DNA from: Campylobacterales bacterium
GTDB taxonomy: Bacteria > Campylobacterota > Campylobacteria > Campylobacterales > QNZT01
Assembly: GCA_026985685.1 (NCBI GenBank)
Contig: JALSQA010000460.1
Location: 1-6,646, forward strand
Length of the DNA: 6,646 bases
Direction: 5' to 3'
Positions within the stretch are counted from its first letter, which is position 1. Every line of letters starts with the position of its first letter. This document shows positions 6,075 to 6,646 of the stretch, piece by piece. A program made the position numbers and the translations under genes. Below the pieces are notes generated by a model. The model was not told where the DNA came from, searched no databases, and saw only the letters and a list, made by a program, of their open reading frames with translations.

Positions 6075-6080
6075 TATAAT
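6075..6080 (+). promoter_or_regulatory. Candidate -10 (TATAAT) for the Cys-rich gene
   Basis: A perfect TATAAT without a matching -35. If used, transcription would start near 6087 and give a leader of about 130 bases containing all three symmetric elements. An alternative is the TATAGA at 6159-6164 inside the 6146-6164 repeat, which would give a leader of about 45 bases. The sequence does not decide between them. Confidence 0.3.
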
Positions 6081-6128
6081 TTATACTTTCTACTTTTTAT
6101 TTACTTATTAAGAAATACTTTCCTACAC

Positions 6129-6140
6129 TTTACATGTAAA
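6129..6140. repeat. Perfect 12-bp palindrome TTTACATGTAAA
   Basis: This sequence equals its own reverse complement. It lies 77 bases before the Cys-rich gene. As a perfect palindrome without a loop it suits binding by a dimeric protein better than an RNA hairpin. No specific regulator is recognised. Confidence 0.45.
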
Positions 6141-6145
6141 CATAT

Positions 6146-6164
6146 TCTATACATTTTGTATAGA
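6146..6164. repeat. Inverted repeat TCTATAC-N5-GTATAGA
   Basis: Perfect 7-bp arms surround a 5-base ATTTT spacer. It contains -10-like TATACA and TATAGA, so it could be an operator overlapping a promoter, or an RNA hairpin if transcription starts further upstream. It begins 5 bases after the 12-bp palindrome. Confidence 0.45.
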
Positions 6165-6177
6165 TAGGCTTAGCTGT

Positions 6178-6191
6178 GCAAATTTATTTGC
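6178..6191 (+). repeat. Short hairpin GCAAA-TTTA-TTTGC in the 5' leader
   Basis: A 5-bp stem with a 4-base loop (or 6 bp with 2 bases) ends 14 bases before the AGGAGG site. It is too small to claim a function, but it lies close to the ribosome binding site. Confidence 0.3.
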
Positions 6192-6205
6192 TTGTTACTT
6201 TTATT

Positions 6206-6211
6206 AGGAGG
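6206..6211 (+). promoter_or_regulatory. Strong Shine-Dalgarno AGGAGG of the Cys-rich gene
   Basis: AGGAGG lies 5 bases before the ATG at 6217. It is the best ribosome binding site in the window and suggests strong translation of this small secreted protein. Confidence 0.75.
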
Positions 6212-6216
6212 AAATT

Positions 6217-6519
6217 ATGAAAATTTTAACAAAAATTGCAATCGCATCCATTGCATTGGCAGGAATGCTACAAGCTGATGTTACGCTTATAGGTGTAGAT
6301 GGAGGTCTTACTGTACTAAATGCCAGAGTTGGCTTTAATGCAGGTTTAACAGTTGGAAGTGCACACCATAGTGCTTGTCCATCAGCTGTAACAACAGTAA
6401 CTACAACAAGAACTTATACATCAGACCCATGTTCATATGTATGTGGTCCTTGTGTTGTTGTAAAACCACCTTGTCCTAAACCAGCTCCAAAACCTGCATG
6501 CCCTTGTCCATGTAAGTAG
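6217..6519 (+). CDS. Small secreted Cys/Pro-rich protein of unknown function
   Basis: I do not recognise this 100-residue protein. Residues 1-20 are a clear Sec signal peptide: K2/K6, hydrophobic 7-18, and LQA before D21. The mature part (about 80 residues) has a Val/Gly-rich segment (22-48) that could form beta strands, and a Thr-rich stretch (59-68). The tail has eight cysteines (54, 72, 76, 79, 86, 95, 97, 99) and many prolines, including C72-x3-C76-x2-C79, a PKPAPKP stretch and a terminal CPCPCK. H50 and H51 could add metal ligands. There is no lipobox, since no Cys follows the signal cleavage. The even Cys number in an exported protein suggests disulphides or metal binding, but neither is shown. 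It appears to be monocistronic, with a strong SD and a strong terminator. It is a real gene on signal peptide, SD and terminator evidence; the function is unknown. Confidence 0.85.
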   Translation: MKILTKIAIASIALAGMLQADVTLIGVDGGLTVLNARVGFNAGLTVGSAHHSACPSAVTTVTTTRTYTSDPCSYVCGPCVVVKPPCPKPAPKPACPCPCK

Positions 6520-6525
6520 TTAGCT

Positions 6526-6576
6526 AAATCAGAAGTTTGATTTTATAAACTTCTGATTTTTAGTTTATTTTATTAT
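6526..6576 (+). terminator. Strong intrinsic terminator after the Cys-rich gene
   Basis: Arms 6526-6538 (AAATCAGAAGTTT) and 6547-6559 (AAACTTCTGATTT) form a perfect 13-bp stem with an 8-base loop. The T-rich tail TTTAGTTTATTTTATT follows. The hairpin begins 6 bases after the stop codon. This is the best terminator in the window. Confidence 0.87.
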
Positions 6577-6594
6577 CATGTGTACATGATAATA
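6571..6594. repeat. 11-bp-arm inverted repeat (TATTATCATGT-GT-ACATGATAATA)
   Basis: The arms at 6571-6581 and 6584-6594 are perfect inverted copies around a 2-base centre. The close spacing suits a protein-binding operator better than a hairpin, and no T-run follows. The arms contain ATTATCA and TGATAAT, words also found in Fur-type sites but here in the outward order. It may serve a gene to the right of the window. Confidence 0.5.
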
Positions 6595-6646
6595 TGTCCT
6601 TTATGTAAAACACAAAATTCTAATACTCTATTTCACAAAAGCGAAA
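6595..6646. other. Right-edge stretch with no supportable gene
   Basis: On the plus strand the ATG at 6594 reaches a stop after four codons. On the minus strand one frame is open from the edge to a TAG at 6620-6622, only eight codons, too short to support as a gene end. Confidence 0.4.

Larger units (their letters stand above)
6012..6216. other. 205-bp non-coding leader region between aroC and the Cys-rich gene
   Basis: I see no supportable open frame on either strand. The stretch holds T-rich sequence after aroC, a possible -10 at 6075-6080, and three symmetric elements (6129-6140, 6146-6164, 6178-6191) in the last 90 bases before the secreted Cys-rich protein. The clustering suggests regulation of that gene, but no known riboswitch class is recognised. 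Confidence 0.5.

Noticed and set aside
6620..6646. Possible C-terminal end of a minus-strand gene entering from the right
   Set aside because: Only eight codons before a TAG are visible; too short to separate from chance.

Overview
This AT-rich window looks like chromosome from a member of the Campylobacterota (Epsilonproteobacteria), most like the Sulfurimonas/Sulfurovum group. The basis is the low-GC codon use, the run rnhA-rnc-aroC as I remember it from this phylum, and the close family resemblance of the RNase III and chorismate synthase proteins. The assignment rests on memory of these families, not on a search. There is no mobile element, CRISPR array, tRNA or rRNA, and most of the window is ordinary core genome.

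Left part, minus strand (1-911): a left-truncated exported protein built of about 52-residue propeller-type repeats (start at 500, running off the window), preceded by a small chorismate mutase-family gene (581-874). This enzyme looks closer to the PchB-like branch than to classical AroQ. The 159-bp divergent spacer (875-1033) carries a promoter candidate for each side.

Middle part, plus strand: amtB (ammonium channel) followed by glnK (P-II regulator). This is the usual ammonium uptake and sensing pair, in amtB-glnK order. A 14-bp imperfect hairpin follows glnK and abuts an extended -10 promoter.

Right-middle part, plus strand: a tightly overlapping four-gene operon, 2792-6011. It holds a LapB-like membrane-anchored TPR/zinc-ribbon protein, RNase HI (rnhA), RNase III (rnc) and chorismate synthase (aroC). 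Neighbouring genes overlap by 23, 1 and 8 bases, and three of the four start with TTG or GTG, so translational coupling is likely. The operon joins an envelope-type scaffold gene, two RNA-processing nucleases and the last step of the shikimate pathway. The chorismate mutase-family gene to the left would act on the AroC product.

Right end: a 205-bp non-coding stretch with three symmetric elements leads to a 100-residue secreted Cys/Pro-rich protein of unknown function. That gene has a near-perfect Shine-Dalgarno and ends in a strong intrinsic terminator. An 11-bp-arm inverted repeat follows. The last 52 bases hold no supportable gene. The least explained parts of the window are this Cys-rich gene with its surrounding palindromes, the subfamily of the chorismate mutase-like enzyme, and the start region of the LapB-like gene.
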